From Pseudomonas fragi (GTDB lineage Bacteria; Pseudomonadota; Gammaproteobacteria; Pseudomonadales; Pseudomonadaceae): a stretch of 64,000 nucleotides of DNA. The stretch is taken from the NCBI RefSeq assembly GCF_900105835.1, contig NZ_LT629783.1, forward strand, positions 4,362,501 through 4,426,500. Direction: 5' to 3'. The first letter of the stretch is position 1; each line of letters starts with the position of its first letter. Both the position numbers and the translations under genes were made by a program. Under the pieces are notes generated by a model. That model saw nothing but the letters and a program-made list of their open reading frames with translations, was not told where the DNA came from and made no database searches. Below are positions 38,306 to 46,184 of this stretch, one piece after another.

Positions 38306-40768
38306 TTACTTGCCTGGAACCAGGGTCAGGCGGGTTTTGCCGTAGGTTTTGTCGAAGTTTTGTGGCTGCATCGGGAAGCTGATGTACTGCCCTTTAAGCC
38401 ACGGGTCAATGCCGTCGGTGTAGTGCGGGCTGGCCGGGTTGCTTGATTGGCCGGTGCTGTTTTGCCCGATCATCGGTTCGACCTGGCCAAAGTCGATGAT
38501 CATGCGCATGGCCGGGATCTGCGTGACGGCGAAGTTTGTGCCGGCGAGGTTGTAGGCCGCCGTGTTGAGGGTGGTGTGATCGCCGCCGGCCATGACCGGG
38601 CCTCGCACGGTTTGGCCACTGGCGTTGCGCCACAGGTACTGATGCAGTTTGCCCCACTGCCAGGCCTTGTGATCGCTACCCATCAGGCTGTCACCGGTAC
38701 TGATGGCAGCGGCGAGGGTGCGAGCGAGAATCGCTGGCTTGTCTTCTTTTTGCGCGGTGCGGATATCGTCCCAGAAAGGGCTGTCTTCGCGGCCCAGCAA
38801 ATGATCGGCCACGGCCGGGTAAGACAGGTTGCTGTTGGCCACAAAGGCCTGCCAGCTGGCGCTGTTCTCGGGGCCGAGTTTATCGAGGAAGATCTGCCGG
38901 GTGCTTTCCTGCAAAAACAGTTCATAGAGCGCAGCATCCGCTGAGCCGGGGCTGAGCTTGCCATCAAAGCCCAGCAGTCGGCCGAGGGCTTCGCGGGCCT
39001 TGGCCTGGTCTGCTGCGGGCAAGGCAGCGATGGCCTGCTTGAGCGGCTGGGCCATGCCGGGGGCGGTGAACATGGTTTTCAGCTTGGCCGCGAACAGGGT
39101 GGTCTGGTCGTACTGCATGGCAATCATGCTGCGGGCGTCCTGCTTGCCGCTGCCTGCCAGTTGCGCAAGGCGTTCGCTGCGCTCAGGGGACAGCCACGAG
39201 TTGGACAGTTGCATACCGTAGCCATAAGCGGCTGTACGTTGGTTGGCGGCACCCAGCCAGCCCTGGACCGGGTCCTGGTCGTAGGGATGCAGCATCGGGT
39301 CGGCGTAACCTTCCCAATCGTAGCGGCCCTCCCAGCCCGGTGACGGGAACAGGCCAAGGCCTTCGCGGCGGTTGGGGTACAGTCCGGTCACTTGCCAGCC
39401 GATATGGCTGGCGTCGGCGTACAGCAGGTTCAGTGCCACAGCGCGGATTTCGCGGCTGGCATCCGAGGCTTTTTCGCTGTTCTGCGCACGGGACAGGTCA
39501 AAAAACGCGTCGAGGGTTTTGTCGTCTTGCAGGTCCGGGGTTTGCAGGGCAAGCCCCAGGCTGCTGTTCAGGGCATTGGGGCTGCCCAGGGCGCTGTTGA
39601 GCAACGGCCCGTGGCGGGTTTCGTATACGACTTCGCGAATCGGCCGCTGGCCTTTGACGAAAAAGGTTTCGTTGCGCACTGTCGCTGGCAGCCACTTGCC
39701 GTTCGCCATGTAGTACAGGCTGCTGCCCTGGCGTTTGAGCTTCTCCAGGAATACATCCTGGTTATCGCCCATCGCCAGGCTCATGCCCCATGCCACCTTG
39801 CCGTTAAAGCCGGCAAACAGCGTCGGCAAGCCCGCAATGGTTGCCCCGGCAGCCTGGTATTTAGGGGCGCGAATCTGCACATAGCTCCATGCCGAAGGCA
39901 CGCCTATGGGCTGATGGATATCGTTGGCCAGCAGGCTCTTGCCGCTGCGGCTGCGCTGTGGGCCAATGGCCCAGTCGCTGGATGCCGTAACGCCTGGCAG
40001 GCTCAGTTGTTTAACCTGCTCAAGGGCCTGGGTCACGCCGCTCAAGCCTTGCAGCTGGCTGCCCAGGGCCAGGCCCTTGAGCTTGTCGGCTTCGCTGGCG
40101 GGCAAGGCTTCGTTGGGGTAAGTGGGCATCAGCCAGGGCAGTTTGTCGGTGCCGACTTTTTGCGCCAGCGCCAGGGCGTTGAGCTCTTCTTGCAGGTTGG
40201 CTGACATGCCGAAGTTCAACAGGCTGAAAATCAGCGCCGAATCCTCGGGTTTCCAGTACTCGACCTTGTAGCTGGCCTGCGCCAGATCGGCCGGCAGTTT
40301 GTCGCGGTAGCGGAACAGGTAGGCGTTGACCCCGCGGGCGTAGACTTCGAAAAACTTTTTCAGGCGCGGTGATGCGCTTTTATAAAGCTCATCAGCGCTC
40401 TTTTTCAGATTGATGGTGCGCATCAACCGGTCGCTTTCCAGGGCGTCGACGCCGTTGAGTTCGGCCAGTCGGCCCTGGGCCAGCAAGCGCAAGCGCACCA
40501 TCTGGCTGATACGGTCACCGGCATGCACATAACCCAAAGTGAACAGGGCGTCATGGAAGCTGCTGCTTTCGATCAGCGGCATGCCCTGGCTGTTGCGGCG
40601 TACCGATACATTCTGCGCCAGGCCCTTGAGCGGTTGCACGCCGGAGGCTGGCACCAGGCTTTCAGAAGCAGGGTTGTTTATCTGGCAACCGGTCAGGCCC
40701 AGCAGGCTGACCACTGCCGCGGCAACGCCGAACCGGGGTAGATAGTGAATAAGGGCTGGCGAGGCCAT
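38306..40768 (-). CDS. quiP: QuiP-like N-acyl-homoserine-lactone/penicillin acylase
   Basis: 820-residue Ntn hydrolase precursor of the penicillin acylase family. The N-terminus carries a lipobox (LLGLTGC, Cys28), so the protein may be lipidated, then an alpha-subunit part to about residue 262. Autocleavage is expected before Ser263 in [10 protein letters not shown], which would be the beta-subunit N-terminal nucleophile. NDIHQPIG, and the beta-subunit [13 protein letters not shown] near the end, fit the family. Length and layout are those of P. aeruginosa QuiP, which degrades long-chain acyl-homoserine lactones; the actual substrate here is inferred. AGGAG precedes the ATG by 7 bases. Confidence 0.82.
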   Translation of the reverse strand: MASPALIHYLPRFGVAAAVVSLLGLTGCQINNPASESLVPASGVQPLKGLAQNVSVRRNSQGMPLIESSSFHDALFTLGYVHAGDRISQMVRLRLLAQGRLAELNGVDALESDRLMRTINLKKSADELYKSASPRLKKFFEVYARGVNAYLFRYRDKLPADLAQASYKVEYWKPEDSALIFSLLNFGMSANLQEELNALALAQKVGTDKLPWLMPTYPNEALPASEADKLKGLALGSQLQGLSGVTQALEQVKQLSLPGVTASSDWAIGPQRSRSGKSLLANDIHQPIGVPSAWSYVQIRAPKYQAAGATIAGLPTLFAGFNGKVAWGMSLAMGDNQDVFLEKLKRQGSSLYYMANGKWLPATVRNETFFVKGQRPIREVVYETRHGPLLNSALGSPNALNSSLGLALQTPDLQDDKTLDAFFDLSRAQNSEKASDASREIRAVALNLLYADASHIGWQVTGLYPNRREGLGLFPSPGWEGRYDWEGYADPMLHPYDQDPVQGWLGAANQRTAAYGYGMQLSNSWLSPERSERLAQLAGSGKQDARSMIAMQYDQTTLFAAKLKTMFTAPGMAQPLKQAIAALPAADQAKAREALGRLLGFDGKLSPGSADAALYELFLQESTRQIFLDKLGPENSASWQAFVANSNLSYPAVADHLLGREDSPFWDDIRTAQKEDKPAILARTLAAAISTGDSLMGSDHKAWQWGKLHQYLWRNASGQTVRGPVMAGGDHTTLNTAAYNLAGTNFAVTQIPAMRMIIDFGQVEPMIGQNSTGQSSNPASPHYTDGIDPWLKGQYISFPMQPQNFDKTYGKTRLTLVPGK

Positions 40769-40830
40769 GGCAAAGCTCCTGCGGGGGTGGTGTCATCGAA
40801 AGCCGCTACGTTAGTGAGGCCGATGACACC

Positions 40831-40937
40831 GTGCAAGCGCTATCTGCAGGCGTTGTCGCGGGCTGCGACAAGGTCTGCGGGGGCTTTAAAATCCCGGGGC
40901 CGCTGCGCGACCCATTGCAGCCTGCGGCAGCGGCTAC
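40831..40937. repeat. Structured intergenic sequence (GTAGC-type repeat fragment)
   Basis: Contains TTGTCGC-GGGCT-GCGACAA and CGCTGC...GCAGCG pairings, and ends with GGCTACAT, similar to the ends of the larger repeats at 35366 and 52046. It fills the gap between the acylase promoter and the end of the glutathione-transferase gene. Assignment to the same family is tentative. Confidence 0.35.
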
Positions 40938-41572
40938 ATAGGGTTGATTTTATCCACCAGTGCGTAGGCACGTTGTGTAGCCGGGCGCGCCTTGACCCGC
41001 TGGAACCACGCTTTGAGCGCCGGGAAGTCATCCAGGTTCTGACCCTGCCATTCATGGGGCACGATCCACGGGTAAATTGCCATGTCGGCGATGCTGTATT
41101 CGGCGCCTGCAACAAACTCGCGGCCTTCCAGCTGTTTGTTCAACACGCGATACAAACGGGCTGTTTCTTCGGTGTAGCGCTTGATCGCATACGGGATTTT
41201 TTCCGGCGCGAAGCGGTTGAAGTGATGGTTCTGCCCGGCCATTGGCCCCAGGCCGCCCATCTGCCAGAACAGCCATTGCAGGGCCATTTGCCGACCGCGC
41301 AGGTCCTTGGGCAGGAATTGCCCGGTTTTTTCCGCGAGGTAGAGCAAGATCGCCCCGGATTCGAACAAGGACAGCGGCTCGCCGCCGTCGGCAGGGGCCT
41401 GGTCGACAATGGCCGGGATGCGGTTGTTGGGGGCTATTTTCAAAAAGTCCGGAGCAAACTGTTCGTTCTTGCCGATATTGATCGGATGAACCTTGTAGGG
41501 CAGGCCAGCTTCTTCAAGAAACAATGAGACTTTGTGGCCGTTGGGCGTGGTCCAGTAATAAAGATCGATCAT
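40934..41572 (-). CDS. yfcG: YfcG-like glutathione S-transferase (disulfide-bond oxidoreductase)
   Basis: 212-residue nu-class glutathione transferase. The N-terminal thioredoxin fold has TTPNGHKVSLFLEE, the Thr/Asn pair that replaces catalytic Ser/Tyr in YfcG, and FESGAILLYLAEKTG binds the glutathione glutamyl group. The helical domain contains GGLGPMAGQNHHFNRFAPE, nearly identical in style to E. coli YfcG. It reduces disulfides using glutathione and has weak transferase activity. Cytoplasmic, single gene. Confidence 0.9.
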   Translation of the reverse strand: MIDLYYWTTPNGHKVSLFLEEAGLPYKVHPINIGKNEQFAPDFLKIAPNNRIPAIVDQAPADGGEPLSLFESGAILLYLAEKTGQFLPKDLRGRQMALQWLFWQMGGLGPMAGQNHHFNRFAPEKIPYAIKRYTEETARLYRVLNKQLEGREFVAGAEYSIADMAIYPWIVPHEWQGQNLDDFPALKAWFQRVKARPATQRAYALVDKINPM

Positions 41573-41719
41573 GAAGGGCTCCAGAAGGGAATGTTCACCC
41601 AGCGACTGACGGCCAACAGTGGCGCTTGTCGACTGTGGGCTGTCAGTTTTACTCCCAAAAGCGCGTCGGATGAAAGCCGCTCATGGCCTGTGAAGCGGAT
41701 TTTTCATAAAGCAAAAACA

Positions 41720-41756
41720 CAAACGCCGCACTGGCTCAAGGCAAGTGCGGCGTTTG
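41720..41756 (-). terminator. Terminator of the SEC-C cluster
   Basis: 12-13 bp stem CAAACGCCGCACT / AGTGCGGCGTTTG with an 11-base loop; on the minus strand the stem is followed by TGTTTTTGC. It lies 18 bases past the stop of the 71-residue SEC-C protein, closing the four-gene leftward unit. Confidence 0.8.
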
Positions 41757-41773
41757 CACAGCGTCCCGAGGGA

Positions 41774-41989
41774 TCAGGCGCCGTGGCACTTCTTGAATTT
41801 CTTGCTGCTGCCGCACGGGCAAGGATCGTTGCGGCCAACGTCTTTCAGCTCGTTGCGCACTGGCTCCTGAGGCGCATGGCCGCAATGCGGGCCATGTACA
41901 TGACCGTGATCGTGATCGTGGTCATGGGTGTGGCCATGATCATGATCGTGGTTGCAGTCGGGGCCATGAACGTGGGGTTGTTGGGTCAT
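41774..41989 (-). CDS. Small His-rich SEC-C zinc-motif protein
   Basis: 71 residues. The first half is dominated by His, Asp and Gly ([17 protein letters not shown]), a likely metal-binding stretch; the last 20 residues are a SEC-C motif ([14 protein letters not shown]) that binds zinc and, in SecA, contacts SecB or ribosomes. It is 7 bases downstream of the LEA-type lipoprotein gene, so it is the last of a four-gene unit. Metal storage or chaperone work is plausible but not shown. Confidence 0.82.
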   Translation of the reverse strand: MTQQPHVHGPDCNHDHDHGHTHDHDHDHGHVHGPHCGHAPQEPVRNELKDVGRNDPCPCGSSKKFKKCHGA

Positions 41990-41996
41990 TGCTTAA

Positions 41997-42482
41997 TCAC
42001 TCTGGAATAAAATCGCCGGGGATTATCTCGCCTTTGCGCGTCAGGTGCACGTCGTAACCGTAGAACAGGCCGGTTTGCAGTGTGCCTTCGAGCCGGTAGG
42101 GGATGGGCTGGTCGGGTGTTTCAAGCAATTTGACCAGCGGGCGCACCTGCGGCCAGAGGTTGGTGCGCACCGGGATCACATAGTCGGCGCTGCTTTTGGG
42201 TTGCACGCTGAACCAGTGCTCATTCTCGCCTTCAGTCAGCTTGATGCTACCCAGATACAGGGTATAGCTCAGGCCGCGCACAGTGAGGGTCGAGTCATTG
42301 GGGTTGTCGACCCGCATGTGCAGCTTGAAGCGCTGCTCCAGCAGTTTGGCCTGCACCAGCTCGACCTTGACCAGGTGTACGTCCGGGTCCTTGTCGGCCG
42401 AGTCGAACCAGGAGGTGCATCCCGACACCGTCAGCAGCATGGCCAGGGCGATGGTTTTTATTGTTCGAGCCCGCACGTCCAT
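41997..42482 (-). CDS. LEA type-2 (WHy domain) lipoprotein
   Basis: 161-residue lipoprotein: signal sequence with lipobox LTVSGC (Cys22), then a WHy/LEA14-like beta-sandwich recognised by FKLHMRVDNPNDSTLTVRGLSY split as a binding-surface strand pair, and ending GEIIPGDFIPE. The fold is linked to desiccation and stress proteins; in bacteria its function is largely unknown. It sits between the YchJ-like gene (22 bases) and the His-rich SEC-C gene (7 bases), on one transcript. Confidence 0.8.
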   Translation of the reverse strand: MDVRARTIKTIALAMLLTVSGCTSWFDSADKDPDVHLVKVELVQAKLLEQRFKLHMRVDNPNDSTLTVRGLSYTLYLGSIKLTEGENEHWFSVQPKSSADYVIPVRTNLWPQVRPLVKLLETPDQPIPYRLEGTLQTGLFYGYDVHLTRKGEIIPGDFIPE

Positions 42483-42504
42483 TGTTTAACCCTCAGAGTC
42501 CAGC

Positions 42505-42981
42505 CTATTGGCCGAAAAAGCCGGCACAGCATTTTTTGAATTTCAGCCCGCTGGCGCATGGGCAAGCATCGTTGCGTCCGACCTTGAGCGGCACGGTGGG
42601 GTCGATGAAGTACCAGCGCCCGGCGCTTTGCACAAAGGATGAGCGCTCGCGGTGGCTGTGCTCGCCATTGGCGTCGTGCCAGCGTGCAGTAAAGGTCACA
42701 AAGGCGTGTTCCGGCTGGCCGCCGAACACTTCGCTGCTTTCAACAGTCAAGCCCAGCCAGGTGCTTTGCGCACTCCAGTCAGCCATAGCCTGGCGATCCA
42801 GCCCGGCTTGCTGCACAGGCAGCGTAGTGGCCACCAGGTAGTCGACAAGCCCCAGTACATAGGCGCTGTAGCGTGAGCGCATGAGGGTTTCTGCGCTGGG
42901 GGCCGGGTGCCCTGCATGGTAGTGGCCGCAACAGGCGTCCAGCAGATTACCGCTGGCGCAGGGGCAAATGGATGTGCTCAT
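42505..42981 (-). CDS. YchJ family protein (UPF0225)
   Basis: 158-residue protein with a SEC-C zinc motif at each end: [14 protein letters not shown] near residue 6 and [13 protein letters not shown] near the C-terminus. Between them is an NTF2-like core ([29 protein letters not shown]). YchJ proteins are widespread and uncharacterised. The start [11 protein letters not shown] at 42981 lies 4 bases after the stop of the DUF6231 gene; longer frames are discounted. Confidence 0.87.
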   Translation of the reverse strand: MSTSICPCASGNLLDACCGHYHAGHPAPSAETLMRSRYSAYVLGLVDYLVATTLPVQQAGLDRQAMADWSAQSTWLGLTVESSEVFGGQPEHAFVTFTARWHDANGEHSHRERSSFVQSAGRWYFIDPTVPLKVGRNDACPCASGLKFKKCCAGFFGQ

Positions 42982-42985
42982 CGGG

Positions 42986-43483
42986 TTACCACCAATACTT
43001 GCCAAAGTTTTCCGGGTTGGCCCAAAACCTGGCATTGAGCCAGTCGGGTACTTGTTTGTATTCGCGCAAGTCATAAGTAAAGAGTGTCAGTACTTGGTCG
43101 TCACGCTGAAAACGCTCATTACTTTGTAGGGCTAGGGCGAAAAAGTCGGTTTCTTTCCAATTGCAGGCTGTGAGATCCGCCAGCACGGCAAGGCGGCTGG
43201 CATTCAGGTTGCGAATGCCGCCCAGCAATTGCAGCCCGCTGTTTTTGGGCAAGTGTTCCAGGCAGTCGATCACCAGTGCCAGGTCAAAGCGCTGTGCTGC
43301 AAGATCTGCGGGCAACGGGCCGGGCGCGGCGCGGGCCACCTTCGCCTCGGGGTGTGCTGCCTCAAAGGCGGCCAGGGCCGGAAAGCTGCCGGCGCCGACC
43401 ACGAGCAGGCGCTGTGGCGCATAACGGTCAAGCAATGCCGCCAGTGCTTGCTGGGGCGTGCGTGTAGAAATACCGGGGGTCAT
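42986..43483 (-). CDS. DUF6231 family protein, methyltransferase-like
   Basis: 165 residues. [20 protein letters not shown] looks like a Rossmann methyltransferase motif I, and [13 protein letters not shown] like motif IV, but the protein is short and no S-adenosylmethionine site can be proved. It ends with an aromatic [10 protein letters not shown] tail. It matches the uncharacterised Pseudomonas family DUF6231. First gene of the unit DUF6231-YchJ-LEA2-SEC-C. Confidence 0.75.
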   Translation of the reverse strand: MTPGISTRTPQQALAALLDRYAPQRLLVVGAGSFPALAAFEAAHPEAKVARAAPGPLPADLAAQRFDLALVIDCLEHLPKNSGLQLLGGIRNLNASRLAVLADLTACNWKETDFFALALQSNERFQRDDQVLTLFTYDLREYKQVPDWLNARFWANPENFGKYWW

Positions 43484-43640
43484 TGAAGGTCCTCACTTGG
43501 AGCGTCCAAGACTAGCCTGCGCAAGCCGCGCGGCCTAGTGGGCAGTTGCCGCTACGGTCACTTTGCTGGCGCATACCCTGAGCGCAGTCTTTACTTTGCG
43601 TTGCATCGGCCAAACGCCGACCCTCAGGAGAGACCCCTTT

Positions 43641-44330
43641 ATGAGCATCATCAGAACAGCAGTACCTCTGGTTGTTCTCACCAGTGTATTAACGGGCTGT
43701 GCCGGGTTGCAAAAAACCGACTGGCCCACCTGTGCCGCAGTCGGCGGCGTGGGCGGGGCGGCGTTGGGCGCGATAAACAGCTCGGCCTGGGCCGGGGGCG
43801 GGGCCTTGTTTGGTGCAGGCATGGCGGCGGCGTACTGCTGGGTTCACGGTGATGGCGATGCGGATGGCGATGGCGTCATGGACAGTCGCGACAAATGCCC
43901 CGACACCCCTAAAGGCGTGGCAGTCGACGCGACGGGTTGTCCGATAGTGGCGGTGGTAGTGGTTGAAAAGGTAGTGATCAAGGAAGAACTCATCGTCGTG
44001 CGTGATGTGAATTTCGAGTTCAACTCCGCTCGCTTGACGGCTGCCGACAAGGACAAACTCAATGCCCTGGCCGCCCGCCTGAAAAAGGACGCTGCCAATG
44101 CCCGCCTCAAGGTTACCGGCTACACCGACAGCGTGGGCAACGAAGCCTACAACCTGAAGCTGTCCAAAGAACGCGCTCACTCAGTGGTCGAGTACCTGAT
44201 CGACAGCGGTGTGCCGCGCAGCCAGTTTATTGCCGTAGAGGGTGGCGGTGAGTCGAACCCTGTGGCCAGCAACCAGACCCCTGAGGGTCGCGCCCAGAAC
44301 CGGCGTACCGAGATTCTGATCATTCGTTGA
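43641..44330 (+). CDS. OmpA-family lipoprotein with thrombospondin type-3 repeat
   Basis: 229 residues. A lipoprotein signal (VLTGC, Cys20) is followed by a glycine-zipper-like stretch (GGVGGAALGAINSSAWAGGG), a calcium-binding DGDGVMDSRDKCPDTP repeat near residue 75-95, and a C-terminal OmpA peptidoglycan-binding domain (VNFEFNSARL, GYTDSVGNEAYNLKLSKERA, RRTEILI). It tethers the outer membrane to peptidoglycan. ATG at 43641 follows CAGGAGAGACC. Monocistronic, closed by a hairpin at 44340. Confidence 0.9.
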   Translation: MSIIRTAVPLVVLTSVLTGCAGLQKTDWPTCAAVGGVGGAALGAINSSAWAGGGALFGAGMAAAYCWVHGDGDADGDGVMDSRDKCPDTPKGVAVDATGCPIVAVVVVEKVVIKEELIVVRDVNFEFNSARLTAADKDKLNALAARLKKDAANARLKVTGYTDSVGNEAYNLKLSKERAHSVVEYLIDSGVPRSQFIAVEGGGESNPVASNQTPEGRAQNRRTEILIIR

Positions 44331-44339
44331 GCCTGGGGG

Positions 44340-44386
44340 CGCCGCGGTTTTGTCCTGGCATGGCGAAATCGCGGCGAATCTTTTTA
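44340..44386 (+). terminator. Terminator after the OmpA lipoprotein
   Basis: CGCCGCG pairs with CGCGGCG across 23 bases, with further partial pairing inside, followed by AATCTTTTT: a probable Rho-independent terminator 9 bases after the stop. Confidence 0.6.
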
Positions 44387-44456
44387 TAACGGTCTATGGC
44401 GCCTTGCTTGTACAAGCCGTTAATGTGCGCTCAAAGAACAGGCTAAAGGCGGATAT

Positions 44457-44735
44457 ATGAAGGTGCTCTGGGGGCTGGGTAAGGCATTGACCCTGATTTT
44501 TTGGGCCGTAGTGCTGAGCAATCTGTACCAGCCGTTGATCAACCCGTTCGATGTGTTGGTCAACCTGGTTGCCAGCCTGTTGCTGCTGACCCATGTGCTT
44601 GAGGTGCTGTTTTACACGACCCGCCTGCAGGGCCGTCGCCATCCCTGGCGTGACCGTTTGTTGATTCTTGTGTTTGGTTTTTTTCACGCCCACAGCCTTT
44701 CTGCCTCCCACGAACGAGATGCCAGCCATGCGTAA
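44457..44735 (+). CDS. DUF1145 family membrane protein
   Basis: 92 residues, about two to three membrane helices (LGKALTLIFWAVVLSNL; VLVNLVASLLLLTHVLEVLF) and a basic/His C-end (HAHSLSASHERDASHA). It matches the uncharacterised DUF1145 family of small inner-membrane proteins. Its last 8 bases overlap the start of the collagen-like gene, so the two are probably translated together. Confidence 0.82.
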   Translation: MKVLWGLGKALTLIFWAVVLSNLYQPLINPFDVLVNLVASLLLLTHVLEVLFYTTRLQGRRHPWRDRLLILVFGFFHAHSLSASHERDASHA

Positions 44736-45486
44736 GTTATGTTTGTTGGCTGCCTTGTGCAGCCCTTTTGCTCACGCCGAGGTGGTCTCGGTTGAAGCCA
44801 ACTCGATGATGCGCCTGCCCGCGAACGCCAGTGCATTGCGCCTGGAAAAACTCGATGTGGCCGACTACGGCACGTTATTGATTCCGGCCGGCATTACCCG
44901 GGTCGAGATCGACCAGTTGCATCTGGGCCGTGAAGCCCGTATCACCATTGTTCCTGCCGAGCGCGGCATCGAGCTGCGGGTGGCGCGTGCCGATCTGGGC
45001 GAAGGCAGCCAGATCAATGCGCGCGGCGCCAGCGGAACCTTCGAGAAGCCTGCGCGGCCAGCGCGGGACCTGAACCTGCGCATCGAGTCACTGCAAGCGC
45101 CGCAATTGTCCATCGATGCGCGTGGCGGTACGGGCGCGCCGGGGTTTGCCGGGCTTGATGGCGGCAATGGCGAAGAGCCAGGCTGCACCTGGGGCGCGGC
45201 GGGCTCCGGAGCCAATGGCGACAATGGTGGCAACGGACAACCCGGTGCTGCGGGCGGGCAGGTGCGGGTTGAACTGCCTCGCGACTACCCGGCCGAGCAG
45301 GTCAGTGTGCGGGTTGACGGCGGTGCCGGTGGTAAACCGGGCGAGGCCGGACGCGCAGGTGCAGGCGGCAAGGCCAAGGGCTGTGTGGTGTATCGCACCG
45401 ATGGTGGCAAGTCCGGCAAGCCGGGCCTGGCCGGGCAGCCGGGGGAAGCGGGTACGGCAGGTGCAGTGACTATCCAGCGGTTGTAG
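44728..45486 (+). CDS. Secreted collagen-like Gly-rich protein
   Basis: 252 residues. The signal peptide is MRKLCLLAALCSPFAHA. The first half is a beta-rich, hydrophobic-core domain (about 20-130). The second half has two Gly-X-X blocks: GGTGAPGFAGLDGGNGEEPG with GANGDNGGNGQPGAAGG (about 148-190) and GGAGGKPGEAGRAGAGGKAKG with GGKSGKPGLAGQPGEAGTAG (about 208-248). Two Cys (GCTWG, GCVVY) could form a disulfide. It is not recognised further; an envelope or surface protein is likely. The ATG at 44728 is used; ATG at 44719 adds MPA. It overlaps the DUF1145 gene. Confidence 0.75.
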   Translation: MRKLCLLAALCSPFAHAEVVSVEANSMMRLPANASALRLEKLDVADYGTLLIPAGITRVEIDQLHLGREARITIVPAERGIELRVARADLGEGSQINARGASGTFEKPARPARDLNLRIESLQAPQLSIDARGGTGAPGFAGLDGGNGEEPGCTWGAAGSGANGDNGGNGQPGAAGGQVRVELPRDYPAEQVSVRVDGGAGGKPGEAGRAGAGGKAKGCVVYRTDGGKSGKPGLAGQPGEAGTAGAVTIQRL

Positions 45487-45501
45487 CTTTCTCGCTCTCT
45501 T

Positions 45502-45588
45502 TGTGGGAGCGGGCTTGCTCGCGATACAGGCGACGCGGTCTGATAGACAAATCGTGGTGATGCCATCGCAGGCAAGCCAGCTCCCACA
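45502..45588. repeat. REP element pair, degenerate right arm
   Basis: Left arm TGTGGGAGCGGGCTTGCTCG is intact, but the right arm reads GCAGGCAAGCCAGCTCCCAC, with changes that break the pairing in two places. It lies between the collagen-like gene and the convergent CopD-like gene. Confidence 0.88.
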
Positions 45589-45621
45589 GGTTTCGCGGCG
45601 CCTATAGAATCCGAGCCCTGC

Positions 45622-46086
45622 TCAAAAAGTCGGCCGTGCCGCCGCAATCGCCACCAATACCAGTCCCACAATCAGGTTGCACCCCACCAGCCGGCGAATC
45701 CGCCCCATCACCGCTGCACCCGCCGCCCATTCCTGGGTTTCGACGGCTTTGCGCAACTCAGGCAACTGCAGCGATTGAATGCGGATAAACAGCGCCATCA
45801 TCACGATGTACAAGCCCATCATGATCTGCACATAGCGTGGCGCCGTTTCAAAACCGTTGAAGCGCATTTGCAGAAGACCCACACCGCTGATCGGTAAAAC
45901 CACTACCGCGATCCACACCCACACAAAAAAACGCTGAAACACTTCTACCCACAGTTTTAACCGTGCCGGGCCTTCAAGGGCCTTGATAGCCGCCGGGCGC
46001 AGGATCATCCAGGCGAAAAACATGCCGCCTACCCAAATCAGGGCAGCCAATACATGCAGACTGTAGGCAAGGGCAAAGGCGGTCAT
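45622..46086 (-). CDS. CopD-family integral membrane protein
   Basis: 154 residues with four membrane helices (SLHVLAALIWVGGMFFAWMI; FFVWVWIAVVVLPISGVGLL; IMMGLYIVMMALFI; LVGCNLIVGLVLVAIAAA). The first helix with HVLAALIWVGGMFF is the hallmark of CopD/DUF-type four-helix proteins, some of which bind haem or copper. No copper-resistance gene is adjacent, so a general membrane or haem role is as likely. Divergent from dinG. Confidence 0.78.
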   Translation of the reverse strand: MTAFALAYSLHVLAALIWVGGMFFAWMILRPAAIKALEGPARLKLWVEVFQRFFVWVWIAVVVLPISGVGLLQMRFNGFETAPRYVQIMMGLYIVMMALFIRIQSLQLPELRKAVETQEWAAGAAVMGRIRRLVGCNLIVGLVLVAIAAARPTF

Positions 46087-46184
46087 TGAGGTACTCCGTT
46101 CGGCGCGGGATGAATTAGCGGGGTATGATAGCGGTCATTCGAACCACTGAAAATTTATCCAGCGTTTCTTGCGCCCGAAGAACC

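Noticed and set aside
46087..46184. SOS/LexA box upstream of dinG
   Set aside because: No CTG-N10-CAG palindrome of good quality seen in the short gap.
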